NCBI GenBank assembly: GCA_030653435.1
Contig: JAURZI010000135.1
Coordinates: 1 to 64,000 of the forward strand
DNA length: 64,000 nucleotides
Direction of reading: 5' to 3'
Source of the DNA: Methylovulum sp.
Lineage (GTDB): Bacteria; Pseudomonadota; Gammaproteobacteria; Methylococcales; Methylomonadaceae
In this document: one piece after another, positions 18,426 to 27,175 of the stretch
How positions within the stretch are numbered: position 1 is the first letter of the stretch
How the letters are laid out: the number at the start of each line of letters is the position of its first letter
Made by a program: the position numbers and the translations under genes
The notes under the pieces: generated by a model
The model's database searches: none
The model's input: only the letters and a program-made list of their open reading frames with translations
Told to the model about the DNA's origin: nothing

Positions 18426-19988
18426 ATGTCTGCATTACTGCTACTTCTACCGCCGATATTAGCAGGATTTGGAGCCTCTTTTTTTATCGAGTCATGGCTC
18501 ATGCCCAAGCCTGCACCGGTGGCGCAGCGGCCGCTGCCGACGCTGCAATTGCATATCGGCACCTGGCTGTTTTTGTTTGCCGTGGTGCTGTTGCTGGTGC
18601 TGCGACCCTGGTTTGCGGTGGTCATGCTGCTGGCTTTCCAGTTGTTGCTGGTCTTGGTTAACCACGCCAAATATGACAGCCTGCGTGAGCCGTTTATTTT
18701 TCAGGATTTTGAATATTTTACCGATGCGCTCAGGCATCCGCGTTTGTATCTGCCATTTTTCGGCGTCGGCCGCACCTTGGCTGCCACGCTAGGTTTTGTT
18801 AGTGCCTTAGTGATAGGGATCATGCTGGAAACGCCGCTGACAGCGGCTTTGCCGTTGTCGCTATTAGTGCCGGTCTGGTTGGTGCTGCTGTTGGTCGGCT
18901 GCGCGCTGATTATCCGGGGTTTGAAAAATTGTCCGGCAATCACCTGTGATCCTGGTTTGGATTTGCTTAACCTGGGCCAGATTGCCTTTTTTTGGGCGTA
19001 TCAGAAAGCCGAACGACACACCGCTATTAATCTGACCGCATCGCCTTTTCAGGTCATGCCGCAGTTTGCTGATAAAGCCAAGCCGCCGCATATTGTTGCC
19101 GTGCAAAGCGAATCGTTTTTTGATCCACGAATTTTATCCGGCAATATAAAAACGGATGTGCTGGCGCATTTCGACCGGATAAAAACCGAAGCCGATTATT
19201 ACGGACGTTTACAGGTGCCTGCCTGGGGTGCCAATACCGTTCGCACAGAATGTGCGTTCCTGACCGGCTTGGTGCCGGAACAATTAGGCATACATCAGTT
19301 TAATCCTTACCGCTCGCTGGCGGCGCTCAGTATTCCCAATCTTGTTGCCAGCCTGAAACAATCAGGTTATCGGACGATCTGCATACACCCTTATCCAGCC
19401 AGTTTCTATTTGCGCCATCTGGTTTTTCCGCGCATGGGCTTCGACCGGTTTATGGATATTACCGAATTTAATGGGCAGCAAAAAGACGGTCAGTACATCA
19501 GTGACGCGGCGGTGGCAAATCGGGTCGCCGAGCTGTTGTCGACGCCGGATGCAGGGGGCGGCGATGAGCCGCCGCTGTTTATTTTTGTCATCACGATGGA
19601 AAACCACGGCCCGTTACATCTTGAACAGCCGCAAGCGGGCGACCAACAACGGTTTTACCAACAAACACCGGAATCTGGATGCGAGGATATGACGGTTTAT
19701 CTGCGACATTTAAAAAATGCGGATTTGATGATAGCGAGCCTGAAAACGAGCTTGCAAGTCCAGGCCAGCGAACCTGGGCGCGGTCGCGGCGGGGTGTTAT
19801 GCTGGTATGGCGACCATGTCCCTATCATGACGGGTGTTTATCAGTTATACGGTGAGCCTGACGGCCTGACGGATTATTTTATCTGGCAGACCCCGCCGTC
19901 TGCGCTGCAGGACAGCCCCAGGGTAGGCGAGGGGCGTAATATCTCCGTTAATGAATTGGCGGCCTTGATGTTGAAAGCCATCGCTTGA
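18426..19988 (+). CDS. rkpI: LtaS-type membrane sulfatase/phosphotransferase, RkpI-like
   Basis: Membrane protein of 520 residues with an N-terminal region of about five helices (residues 1-170) and a periplasmic alkaline-phosphatase-superfamily domain. The domain begins at PHIVAVQSESFFD (metal site). A likely nucleophile threonine is T271 or T274 in GANTVRTE; ENHGP and WYGDHVPI supply the other metal ligands. Such enzymes move phosphoglycerol or phosphoethanolamine groups onto glycans or lipids outside the cytoplasmic membrane. It is the last gene of the PKS operon and ends 24 bases before the convergent mxaL. The RkpI name is by operon comparison. Confidence 0.82.
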   Translation: MSALLLLLPPILAGFGASFFIESWLMPKPAPVAQRPLPTLQLHIGTWLFLFAVVLLLVLRPWFAVVMLLAFQLLLVLVNHAKYDSLREPFIFQDFEYFTDALRHPRLYLPFFGVGRTLAATLGFVSALVIGIMLETPLTAALPLSLLVPVWLVLLLVGCALIIRGLKNCPAITCDPGLDLLNLGQIAFFWAYQKAERHTAINLTASPFQVMPQFADKAKPPHIVAVQSESFFDPRILSGNIKTDVLAHFDRIKTEADYYGRLQVPAWGANTVRTECAFLTGLVPEQLGIHQFNPYRSLAALSIPNLVASLKQSGYRTICIHPYPASFYLRHLVFPRMGFDRFMDITEFNGQQKDGQYISDAAVANRVAELLSTPDAGGGDEPPLFIFVITMENHGPLHLEQPQAGDQQRFYQQTPESGCEDMTVYLRHLKNADLMIASLKTSLQVQASEPGRGRGGVLCWYGDHVPIMTGVYQLYGEPDGLTDYFIWQTPPSALQDSPRVGEGRNISVNELAALMLKAIA

Positions 19989-20012
19989 TGGGATACGAAG
20001 TCCAACCCGATC

Positions 20013-20981
20013 CTATCTTGGTCGGCGGACACCGCGCGATGGTTTACGAACAATCCACACATAAATCAGTATATACAAGCCCAACCCCACCATAGCCGCT
20101 TGCCAGCGGACATCAACGGCAATGTCTTTTTGCACGGCAAAATCCCGGATTTGCAAAGCCTTAGTCAATTCGTCCTCTGTCGTTAATCGCTGGTAATGCA
20201 AGCCAGCCTCCGCGCTGAGTGCCTGCAAATAATTTTCCTGTAAAGCCGACAAATGTTCGGCGCCAACCGCCGCTGCACTGCCGAACGGCGCGTTGCGGGC
20301 GTTGTAACCCTGTATTTTTTCAGGATTCAAATCCGATTCGCCGAATGTTGAGCGCTGCGGCACGTCATCGGGGCCGTAAACTCCGTCCGGCTCGCCTTTG
20401 TTGTTGAATTTTGGTATGGCTACAGCTTGCAAGCCGCCGACACCGATAATCATGCCTTTCAATTTGCCTTTGACGGCGGAAAAATTGCTGCGGTAACGCG
20501 GGTTGATGGGCGGGGCTTCTTGCCCGTCGGTGATAAAGATAGGGTGGGTGTCGAGTTTTTGCAACATCTCCAGCGTATTTAACAGGCCGCCGGCGATGCG
20601 GCTGTCGGCGGCCCAGGCCATGCGCCAATCGACTTTTGCCAAGGCTGTGTCGATGTCGTTATAGCCTCGGCAGACTTCTATCGGCTCAAATAACAAGGCC
20701 GAACGACGTTCGGTGAACAAGCCCAAACCGACTTTGGATTGGCAGGGCAGTTTTGCCAACAAACCGCGCAGACTGTGTTTGACATGCTGCAAACGGCTGA
20801 CGGCTTGACCGTCTTGTTTATAATCGGCGGCGTTCATGCTGCGGGTAATGTCGATGATAAAGGTGTAATTGTAGATAGGGCGTTGCTGGATGTGCTCTGG
20901 GCGCGCGAACAGCACCAGCATGGCGGCAAGGGCCAGACTTAGGCACCAGAAACGGTAATCTTGGTAGGCTTTTGATGGCAT
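20013..20981 (-). CDS. mxaL: MxaL, VWA-domain methanol dehydrogenase assembly protein
   Basis: Membrane-anchored von Willebrand A protein of 322 residues. An N-terminal helix precedes a VWA domain with the metal-site motif DITRSMN, and a second helix lies near the C terminus (MVGLGLYILIYVWIV), followed by a basic tail. MxaL, with MxaA and MxaK, is required for calcium insertion into methanol dehydrogenase in other methylotrophs. It is the last gene of the mxa cluster on this strand, 64 bases after mxaK. Confidence 0.9.
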   Translation of the reverse strand: MPSKAYQDYRFWCLSLALAAMLVLFARPEHIQQRPIYNYTFIIDITRSMNAADYKQDGQAVSRLQHVKHSLRGLLAKLPCQSKVGLGLFTERRSALLFEPIEVCRGYNDIDTALAKVDWRMAWAADSRIAGGLLNTLEMLQKLDTHPIFITDGQEAPPINPRYRSNFSAVKGKLKGMIIGVGGLQAVAIPKFNNKGEPDGVYGPDDVPQRSTFGESDLNPEKIQGYNARNAPFGSAAAVGAEHLSALQENYLQALSAEAGLHYQRLTTEDELTKALQIRDFAVQKDIAVDVRWQAAMVGLGLYILIYVWIVRKPSRGVRRPR

Positions 20982-21008
20982 AGCTGTTATTTATGTTTAC
21001 GCTCATTC

Positions 21009-21024
21009 CCAAGCTCCAGCTTGG
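21009..21024. repeat. Short palindromic repeat, copy 1 (mxaK-mxaL gap)
   Basis: CCAAGCTCCAGCTTGG lies in the gap between mxaK and mxaL. The same core occurs at 24971-24993 and, slightly changed, at 28057-28086, always in an intergenic gap of the mxa cluster. This is the shortest copy. Confidence 0.7.
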
Positions 21025-21044
21025 TAACGAGCCGACGAGTATTT

Positions 21045-21605
21045 TTATGGCAATCCCCTGGGAAACCCCGGCACGGTTGTCCATAACTGTGATTTCTGGT
21101 TGACCGGGCTATTCTCTTCGTTAGTTATCTTGTCCATCTCCGGCAACAAACGCATGGCGACTTCAAGGTTATACTTGGCGTCCCAGAATTGGCTGTCCAA
21201 AGCCAAAGCCTGACGGTAGGACTGTTTCGCTAACGCGACCAAGGGCATGGCGTCGTTGATTGCCATTGCCTCGGTTTTGGCAATCGCCAGGTGCAGATAA
21301 ATATTGCCCAGGTTGTAGCGAATTTTCGCTTGCAACTTAGGATCAGGCGTGTCGAGGATCAGGTTCAGTGTTGCCAGGGCTTCATCGTAACGCTGCAACC
21401 TTTTTAACACCATCGCCCGCGCCAAACGGACTTCCGGCGCGGCGTTGACGACCTTATCCAGGGTGACCTCTTGCCCGGAAGCCAAGGCGGTAATCAATCC
21501 GTTTGTTCGAGCTATGCCATATAGCGTCCATAATTGCGCCAACATCGCGCCACCGCCCAGCAGCAACACGCCCCATAAGGCAATGGTTCTTAATGAGTTT
21601 TTCAT
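21045..21605 (-). CDS. mxaK: MxaK, methanol dehydrogenase assembly protein
   Basis: Protein of 186 residues with an N-terminal membrane helix (LWGVLLLGGGAMLAQLWTLY) and a TPR-like helical body (LKRLQRYDEALATLNLIL, then KIRYNLGNIYLHLA). MxaK is needed for calcium incorporation into methanol dehydrogenase; its biochemical action is not known. It overlaps mxaC by 4 bases. The assignment rests on this TPR layout and on the conserved mxaA-C-K-L order. Confidence 0.88.
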   Translation of the reverse strand: MKNSLRTIALWGVLLLGGGAMLAQLWTLYGIARTNGLITALASGQEVTLDKVVNAAPEVRLARAMVLKRLQRYDEALATLNLILDTPDPKLQAKIRYNLGNIYLHLAIAKTEAMAINDAMPLVALAKQSYRQALALDSQFWDAKYNLEVAMRLLPEMDKITNEENSPVNQKSQLWTTVPGFPRGLP

Positions 21606-22579
21606 CGTCTCACCTCACAAAACTTTACCGTCAGCAACAACGCCAGCAACCCCGTCGCCGATAAATAACACAGACCGGACAAATCCTGCCTGGGGATGCG
21701 CTCCCGGTAATGCAGTGGCGCATGTTCCAGGCGGTTGATGTCGGCAATCGCTTGCCTCATGGCATCGGGGCTTTCGGCCTGGTAAGCCTGATACGGAATG
21801 TTCAGACTGGAAAAAAACAAATGCAGGTAACGTTCCGGCATAGCCCCGGCGTTGTCATCCCGTGCATCTTGCGGCTTATCGAATAGGCCTGGACTGTTGG
21901 CAGTGCGTAAAAACAACCAGTACAAACGGATTTGCTGTTGTTTGAAGTATTGCCGCAATTGCAATTCGCTGTCCGGGTCTATCGCCGCCGCACCGTCGGA
22001 TACCAATAATACAATGCGCGAACCGCTTAAAGGCTGGTCGGCAAATAGTTCCAAGGCCATGCCCAGGCCTTTGCTGATATGCGTGTAGGCCAGGGCGGGC
22101 GTGGCGGTGGCGTTGATCGCCGCTTGTATCGCCTGCTTATTTTCGGTCAATGGCAGCACAAACAATGGCGCGGTGCTGTATTCGGTGATGCCCAGTAAGT
22201 CATGTGGGCGTTGTTTGACAAACTCAGTGAGCAAACGCCGTGCCGCCGTGGCTTTGGATTCGTCCGCCCCTTCCGGTGTTTTGCCGGCAAACGTGTTGTC
22301 CATGCTGTTGCTGCGATCCAGCAACAACACGATGTTGGCGCCGTAACCGATACGCTCGCGGCTTTGCTCGGTTCGGTGCAGTCCCGCCAGACCCAAGATT
22401 AACGCGGCGATAGTCGCCATGCCGCATAAACGCAGCAGCATGGAAATAACGCTGGACAAGGGGTCTACGGGCAGTATCGCCAGCCACGGATAAGTTGTGG
22501 GACGGATGCCGTTGTTGAACACCGGCAATAATGTCAATAACAAGCCCGCCAACAGCAACGGCGTATCCACGGCAAGCAT
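21602..22579 (-). CDS. mxaC: MxaC, VWA-domain methanol dehydrogenase assembly protein
   Basis: Protein of 325 residues with an N-terminal pair of membrane helices (residues 5-65), a VWA domain with the metal-site motif LLDRSNSMD near residue 87, and a C-terminal helix (LCYLSATGLLALLLTV). This is the BatA-like layout found next to MoxR ATPases. MxaC belongs to the set of accessory proteins needed for an active, calcium-loaded methanol dehydrogenase. Its start shares bases with the mxaA stop and its stop overlaps mxaK. Confidence 0.9.
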   Translation of the reverse strand: MLAVDTPLLLAGLLLTLLPVFNNGIRPTTYPWLAILPVDPLSSVISMLLRLCGMATIAALILGLAGLHRTEQSRERIGYGANIVLLLDRSNSMDNTFAGKTPEGADESKATAARRLLTEFVKQRPHDLLGITEYSTAPLFVLPLTENKQAIQAAINATATPALAYTHISKGLGMALELFADQPLSGSRIVLLVSDGAAAIDPDSELQLRQYFKQQQIRLYWLFLRTANSPGLFDKPQDARDDNAGAMPERYLHLFFSSLNIPYQAYQAESPDAMRQAIADINRLEHAPLHYRERIPRQDLSGLCYLSATGLLALLLTVKFCEVRR

Positions 22580-23472
22580 TACCGCCGTCCCCCTTCAATG
22601 TCCAAACATAAAGCGCAGAGTGTGTGGCATTGCGCCACGGTATCGGCGGAGGTGTCACCCCCTGCAAAAAAATACTGGTTCGAGGTCTGGAAAAACCAAT
22701 CCAATTGCGAACCGGCGGTTTGGTAATGCGGATGACGCCGGTAAAAATCCGCCAATTGATGACGGAACAACGGCGCACCGTTGACGACGTTCAAAGCCTG
22801 ATGCAGCACGCTCAAGGCTTCACCGGTTTGCCGTTCCGAACAGTGCGCCAATTTTTTTCTGGCTTGTTTGAAAATGCGCCGCTTTGGCAGGCCCGGCAAA
22901 TAGCCGTATAGATAAGCCAAATACACCGCGCTGGACAGCGTGACCGTAACCGCCACCAGCAAACCGTATCGCACGCCGTTATCGTTTAACAGCGGCGGCG
23001 GGGCATCGGGACGCATGTACTCGCCGGACTCGTCTTTCCTGATCGACAGCTCGCGCAAGGGCGATAACGTGAAATACCAGGCGGGAACGGTTTGCGTCGC
23101 GACATGACCGCCTTGCGCCAAAAGCAAGTCGAAAGCGGGGATGGTCAGCATCTTGACTTCCAGCGGCGCGTAAAAAGCCTGATACACCAGATCGATTTCA
23201 TAATGGAAACCGCCGCTGATTTTTTGCTCGCTGATTGCCAAGCTATTCAGGTTAAGCCAGCGGTTGAGCGCCCCGCGTTTCGGCAAACCGCCGCGTTGCA
23301 GTTGTACGCCGTTGCGGGTTTCCAGCATAATCCGGTGGCGAATTTCATCGCCGTTGACATAGCCGAACGGGCGCGGGGTCAGAAATTCAAAATCGCTGAC
23401 AGGAGTGTAGTCTGTATCGGTGCAAGCAGATAAGCACTGCAATAGCAGAAAGCCAGTCCAAAACCTTTTCAT
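22579..23472 (-). CDS. mxaA: MxaA, methanol dehydrogenase calcium-insertion protein
   Basis: Protein of 297 residues. A lipoprotein-like signal (LLQCLSACTDTDY, with the lipobox cysteine near residue 17) points to a membrane-bound periplasmic domain. A membrane helix follows near residues 168-190 (LLVAVTVTLSSAVYLAYLYG), then a cytoplasmic tail of about 100 residues. MxaA mutants of Methylobacterium make calcium-free, inactive methanol dehydrogenase. Start and stop overlap mxaS and mxaC. Confidence 0.88.
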   Translation of the reverse strand: MKRFWTGFLLLQCLSACTDTDYTPVSDFEFLTPRPFGYVNGDEIRHRIMLETRNGVQLQRGGLPKRGALNRWLNLNSLAISEQKISGGFHYEIDLVYQAFYAPLEVKMLTIPAFDLLLAQGGHVATQTVPAWYFTLSPLRELSIRKDESGEYMRPDAPPPLLNDNGVRYGLLVAVTVTLSSAVYLAYLYGYLPGLPKRRIFKQARKKLAHCSERQTGEALSVLHQALNVVNGAPLFRHQLADFYRRHPHYQTAGSQLDWFFQTSNQYFFAGGDTSADTVAQCHTLCALCLDIEGGRR

Positions 23473-24323
23473 GCCGTTCTCGTCAAGAAATAATGCTGAA
23501 GCTGCGCCGCATTGTAGCTATCCTCCAAAAACAGCGGTTCACTACCCAAGGCGCGGAAAAATGCTTGCAATTGCCGCCGCCGCTGAGCGAACGACTGCAC
23601 GATTTTCCGCCGCAACGCCGGACGCATGAACAACGCCCGTGAGGAACGGTTTTCGCTGTCCTGAAAACTGACCAGACCCCATTCCGGTAAATCCTGATAT
23701 TCGCTACGTTGCCACGACACCAGCGGCACGACATCATGCCGGCGCAAACGGTGCAACAAGGGTTTTAAGATGCTTAAGTCGTAATGAAAATCAGACAGCA
23801 AAAACAGCAAGGACGGGCTCGTCGGCAAGTAAGGCAGGGTATCTTGCCAGCGCGGATGTTGCGGCGCAAAACGGGCGGTTTGTAACCGGTTAATTAAGGA
23901 TAGTATCGTCCCATGCTGTTTGCATTGCATTAACACATAACGTGGTTCGACCGTCGCACCGCAAGCGATAAAACTGAAACTGTCCCCATAGCTGAAGGCG
24001 GATTCGGCTATGGACGCGAGACAATCTAAAAACATCTGTAGTTTGTTGGTGTCGCCGCTGTTCATGGATGCCGACATATCCGCCAGGAGCATCACCTCTA
24101 TCACGCTATGCTGTTGGTAAACACGCACCCGATACTGGCCAAACATATCCAGGACACTTGCCCGCAAGTCTATGCGCCTGGGGTCGGGATAGGCAATGAG
24201 CGGCTCATGACGTTTAAACAATTGGCCGCTACTGACCATGCGTCCGGCATGTGCGCCTGGATAAACCCTGTTGCCGGGCAATCGTGTGCGGTATTGGAAA
24301 GTTTCGGGTTGACGGTTTGCCAT
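23469..24323 (-). CDS. mxaS: MxaS, DUF58 protein
   Basis: DUF58 (VWA-like) protein of 284 residues with no membrane helix. The DUF58 signature RRIDLRASVLDMFGQYRVRV is followed by LADMSASMNSGD, a metal-site-like motif. DUF58 proteins pair with MoxR-type AAA ATPases, here MxaR. Its start is 10 bases after the stop of the uncharacterised membrane gene and its end overlaps mxaA by 4 bases. Confidence 0.9.
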   Translation of the reverse strand: MANRQPETFQYRTRLPGNRVYPGAHAGRMVSSGQLFKRHEPLIAYPDPRRIDLRASVLDMFGQYRVRVYQQHSVIEVMLLADMSASMNSGDTNKLQMFLDCLASIAESAFSYGDSFSFIACGATVEPRYVLMQCKQHGTILSLINRLQTARFAPQHPRWQDTLPYLPTSPSLLFLLSDFHYDLSILKPLLHRLRRHDVVPLVSWQRSEYQDLPEWGLVSFQDSENRSSRALFMRPALRRKIVQSFAQRRRQLQAFFRALGSEPLFLEDSYNAAQLQHYFLTRTA

Positions 24324-24332
24324 AGCTAGCGC

Positions 24333-24947
24333 CTATTGTTGGCTGACAACCAACAAAACCACCAAACCCGTATATATTCCGTAGGCAGGCCAGGTATATT
24401 TGCCCAATCGCCTAAACAACCCTTGCAACAATAGGCTGTCCGGTTGCGTCAGCGCTTGGGCGGCACACCACCATAAGGCATTGAGCAAGGGCAGCATCAC
24501 CAGCACCACTAAATTGTTGCCGCCAAAAAATAAATTGCCCCAGGCGGCGGGATACGCTCCATCAGCCAGCCGCAAGATGATTTGCGCCGCTAAAATACCA
24601 CAAGCCGTTGCCCCCAGCGTAAATGCCAACAGGAAAAGCCGGTAGTTGATGCGGCACAAACAAGTCGCAGGCGTTATCCATGCAGGTGTTTGTCTGGACA
24701 GGTAAACGGCGGGCAGCGTCAGGCACAGCACTAATAGGCTGCTGATACTCAACAAGTCCCAGAATTTCGGGCTGATGGCTTCATTGATTGCCCCGACATA
24801 ATAGGCGGCATAAGGTGCGGGTTCTTGATCGTCCAGGCCTTCGGCAATAATAACGACTAACAGGCCTAAACCTGCATAGCCTATGCTTGCCAGGCGTAAT
24901 GCGTTCAGGTCAAGCGCCGATTTGAAGAAGTCGATGGTGTTATTCAT
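24333..24947 (-). CDS. Uncharacterised five-helix membrane protein in the mxa operon
   Basis: Protein of 204 residues with about five predicted membrane helices (near 15-37, 60-84, 98-130, 138-168 and 180-202). I recognise no catalytic motif or domain. It lies between mxaR and mxaS on the same strand, so it belongs to the methanol dehydrogenase assembly set by position. A plausible role is a membrane partner for the MoxR-type ATPase and the VWA proteins. This is inference from context only. Confidence 0.85.
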   Translation of the reverse strand: MNNTIDFFKSALDLNALRLASIGYAGLGLLVVIIAEGLDDQEPAPYAAYYVGAINEAISPKFWDLLSISSLLVLCLTLPAVYLSRQTPAWITPATCLCRINYRLFLLAFTLGATACGILAAQIILRLADGAYPAAWGNLFFGGNNLVVLVMLPLLNALWWCAAQALTQPDSLLLQGLFRRLGKYTWPAYGIYTGLVVLLVVSQQ

Positions 24948-24970
24948 GTCGATGTATGCTCGTTATGTTC

Positions 24971-25018
24971 GTTCCCAAGCTCCAGCTTGGGAATCTGACC
25001 TTGGAAGCGCTAGCTTCC
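24971..25018. repeat. Two palindromes, repeat copy 2 (mxaR downstream gap)
   Basis: GTTCCCAAGCTCCAGCTTGGGAA (24971-24993) holds the same core as the repeats at 21009 and 28057. A second palindrome, GGAAGCGCTAGCTTCC, follows at 25003-25018. Both lie in the 108-bp gap after mxaR and could stop or stabilise the transcript. Confidence 0.75.
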
Positions 25019-25055
25019 TGTCATTGGATATCCGTTATTTGACATTGCCTTGAAT

Positions 25056-26072
25056 TCACGGCGCGGCTATTTGCTTCAGGATACGGTTAATCAATTCAGG
25101 CATCAGCCCTGCTTTACGATAGGCGTACATCGGATTGAAAAATATTCGGTGCGCCATCGTCACTGGATAAACCGCCTGTAAATCCTCGGGCAATAAATTG
25201 TCACGGCCTTCCAGCCAGGCGCGGGTTTTCGCTGCGCGGATAAAATAACTCATGCCGCGAGGGCTGGCCCCGGCTTGCACCAGTTCCGCCATGTCTACAT
25301 CGTCCAGCCCAATACCGTAATCGGCAGGACAGTGCGAGGCTTTCCATAAAGCCAAGGCGTATTCGCGGAGTTTGCCGCTGCTTTGGATTTGTTGCTGGAT
25401 GCCGGCGGCGACCTCATTCAGCGCGTAATAGGCGATGTGTCCGGTCGGCATGTCCTGCACCAGGCGGTCGGTGTCGTGATAGCGCGGGTTGAACATCAGC
25501 TCTTGCAGGACAACATCGTCAGTTGGCGTGTTGATGCTGATTTCAAACATAAACCGGTCTTTCGCGGCGGCAGGCAATTCAAAAGTTTCTTCGCGCTCGA
25601 CACTGTTACGGTCGGCGAAGACTTGCAGATACGGCAAGCTATACACTTGGTTGAACGCGCCGACACTGCGTTCCGCCATAGCGCGCAGCAGCAAGGCATG
25701 CACTTGCGGGCGGGCGCGGTTGATTTCGTTAAAAAAGAAGGTCGCCAAGCGTTCGCCGTGGCTTAATAAGGGGCCGGCATCGACCCGTGGCTTGCCGTTA
25801 TTGTCCAGATAAGTGTAATAAATCAGGTCGGCGGGCATTAAATCAATCGTGCCTTCGACACGCTGGTAATCACCGCCCAAGCCGTGCGTGATAGCGCGCA
25901 ACAAAGTGGTCTTGCCGACGCCGACATTGCCTTCCAACAAGACATGCCCACGGGAAAAAACCGCCAGCATCAAATGGCGCACGGCGCTTGTTTGCCCGAT
26001 CACAATGCCGTTGAGCTGTTGTTCGAAGCGTAACGCGCTTTCGCGCCAGTCGTTTAGTTGATAATGGGTCAT
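25056..26072 (-). CDS. mxaR: MxaR, MoxR-type AAA+ ATPase
   Basis: MoxR-family AAA+ ATPase of 338 residues from the chosen start. Walker A is GNVGVGKTT, Walker B FFNEINRA, and the sensor region NSVEREETFELPAAAKDRFMF is present. MoxR proteins act as chaperone-like ATPases with VWA partners, here MxaS, MxaC and MxaL. The start at MTHYQLNDW (26072) fits the family; an in-frame ORF reaches 26165 but its extra residues look non-native. A 313-bp gap with a strong hairpin separates it from mxaI. Confidence 0.93.
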   Translation of the reverse strand: MTHYQLNDWRESALRFEQQLNGIVIGQTSAVRHLMLAVFSRGHVLLEGNVGVGKTTLLRAITHGLGGDYQRVEGTIDLMPADLIYYTYLDNNGKPRVDAGPLLSHGERLATFFFNEINRARPQVHALLLRAMAERSVGAFNQVYSLPYLQVFADRNSVEREETFELPAAAKDRFMFEISINTPTDDVVLQELMFNPRYHDTDRLVQDMPTGHIAYYALNEVAAGIQQQIQSSGKLREYALALWKASHCPADYGIGLDDVDMAELVQAGASPRGMSYFIRAAKTRAWLEGRDNLLPEDLQAVYPVTMAHRIFFNPMYAYRKAGLMPELINRILKQIAAP

Positions 26073-26218
26073 AAGGGGAAAAAAACTCCGACCCATAGGG
26101 GAATAAAGCCGGAGTGTAAGTGGTATTAGCCTAAAAAGGGTTGCAGCCAGATAGCGGGACTTCACAGCTCGTTAAACCGATTCGTCATTGAAACTGCCGT
26201 AATTATTCAGCCTTGCTT

Positions 26219-26296
26219 GTAGGGCGTGCCGTGCGCGTCACCAACGGGCTAGCACGTTCTCCACGCGCCGGAGAAGGCGCGCACGGCACGCCCTAC
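26219..26296. repeat. Large hairpin with perfect 19-bp stem between mxaI and mxaR
   Basis: GTAGGGCGTGCCGTGCGCG (26219-26237) is the exact complement of 26278-26296, with a 40-base loop that contains a smaller inverted repeat. The arms resemble the internal arms of the MITE copies near 37780 and 46450, so this may be a related mobile-repeat core. The remaining bases of the 313-bp gap (26073-26385) show no gene. In the transcript it would separate mxaFJGI from mxaRSACKL. Confidence 0.85.
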
Positions 26297-26385
26297 GTAT
26301 CAGGCAAGGAGCTGAACAGTTACAAACCGCCAGACATGCCGCAGAGAGCATAAGCAACGCGAAAACTATTTATGCCAGAGAACCA

Positions 26386-26673
26386 TCAATTGGCGATTTC
26401 TTCTACGTCATAAACAAACTTCCCCGATTTAGTGAAATTTCGCCAGCGTTTTTCATTACGCGCTTCCATTTCCTTAATCGACTGGGCTTGTTTGTTCAGT
26501 TCGTTGACATCGTGCTTGGGGTCGTATTTGCTGCCGGCGACTTGGTCGGGATAGCCGGGTTTGGGCTCCCAACACACGCCGGGTTCTTTGCAATGAGTAC
26601 CATCGTAAGACCATGCCGTAATTGACATACTGGCGGCAATTACCGCCATACTGAGCGAAAGTGATTTTTTCAT
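26386..26673 (-). CDS. mxaI: MxaI, methanol dehydrogenase small subunit
   Basis: Beta subunit of the periplasmic methanol dehydrogenase, 95 residues. A signal peptide ends before YDGTHCKEPGVCWEPKPG, the classic mature start with two cysteines that form a disulfide. The rest is lysine- and glutamate-rich (long helix wrapped around MxaF). The ATG at 26673 has AGGAT seven bases upstream and gives a normal signal peptide; the ATG at 26688 would add five residues. It follows mxaG directly. Confidence 0.97.
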   Translation of the reverse strand: MKKSLSLSMAVIAASMSITAWSYDGTHCKEPGVCWEPKPGYPDQVAGSKYDPKHDVNELNKQAQSIKEMEARNEKRWRNFTKSGKFVYDVEEIAN

Positions 26674-26687
26674 AGGTTTTATCCTCA

Positions 26688-27161
26688 TTATTTAGTTAAC
26701 CATTTGGCTTTTTTCGGATCGCCTGTGTAGATGTCACGGATGAAAGCCATGATTTGCAACATATCATCGGTATTAAAGTTGACATATTGCGGCCCCATCA
26801 TGCCGTTGGCGCCGCCGAACAAGAGTTCAAACAGGCCTTGGTCGGTGGCGTTGCGCGGATACGTCCAGTAATCATCGGCAAGGCCTGGGCCTAGCTTGCC
26901 TTCGGCTTCATGACCGTGGCAGCCGGAACAGCCGGTCATATACAGGCTTTTGCCTTTTTCCACGGCTTCTTGGTTGCCGTTGTACGGATTTTTGCCGTCC
27001 TGCATAAACTGCTTAAAGGCATCGGTATTACCGCCTTTTTTGGCAAAACTCATATCCAAGGTTTCGCCGGTAATGGCATGATGCAGGGTGATGTCTGCCT
27101 GTACGCCGGCTGATAAAATCAGTGCCAGCGATGCACTGAGGGTTAGTTTCGTTAATTTCAT
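26688..27161 (-). CDS. mxaG: MxaG, cytochrome cL
   Basis: Periplasmic c-type cytochrome that takes electrons from methanol dehydrogenase. It has 157 residues, including a signal peptide ending near VQA. The heme site is CSGCH in LYMTGCSGCHGHEAEG, and the likely axial methionine is in the GGANGMMGPQ stretch. The typical cytochrome cL segment ADDYWTYPRNATDQGLF is present. It lies 14 bases after mxaJ, and mxaI follows. Confidence 0.96.
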   Translation of the reverse strand: MKLTKLTLSASLALILSAGVQADITLHHAITGETLDMSFAKKGGNTDAFKQFMQDGKNPYNGNQEAVEKGKSLYMTGCSGCHGHEAEGKLGPGLADDYWTYPRNATDQGLFELLFGGANGMMGPQYVNFNTDDMLQIMAFIRDIYTGDPKKAKWLTK

Positions 27162-27175
27162 GCTGTTGGTTTATC

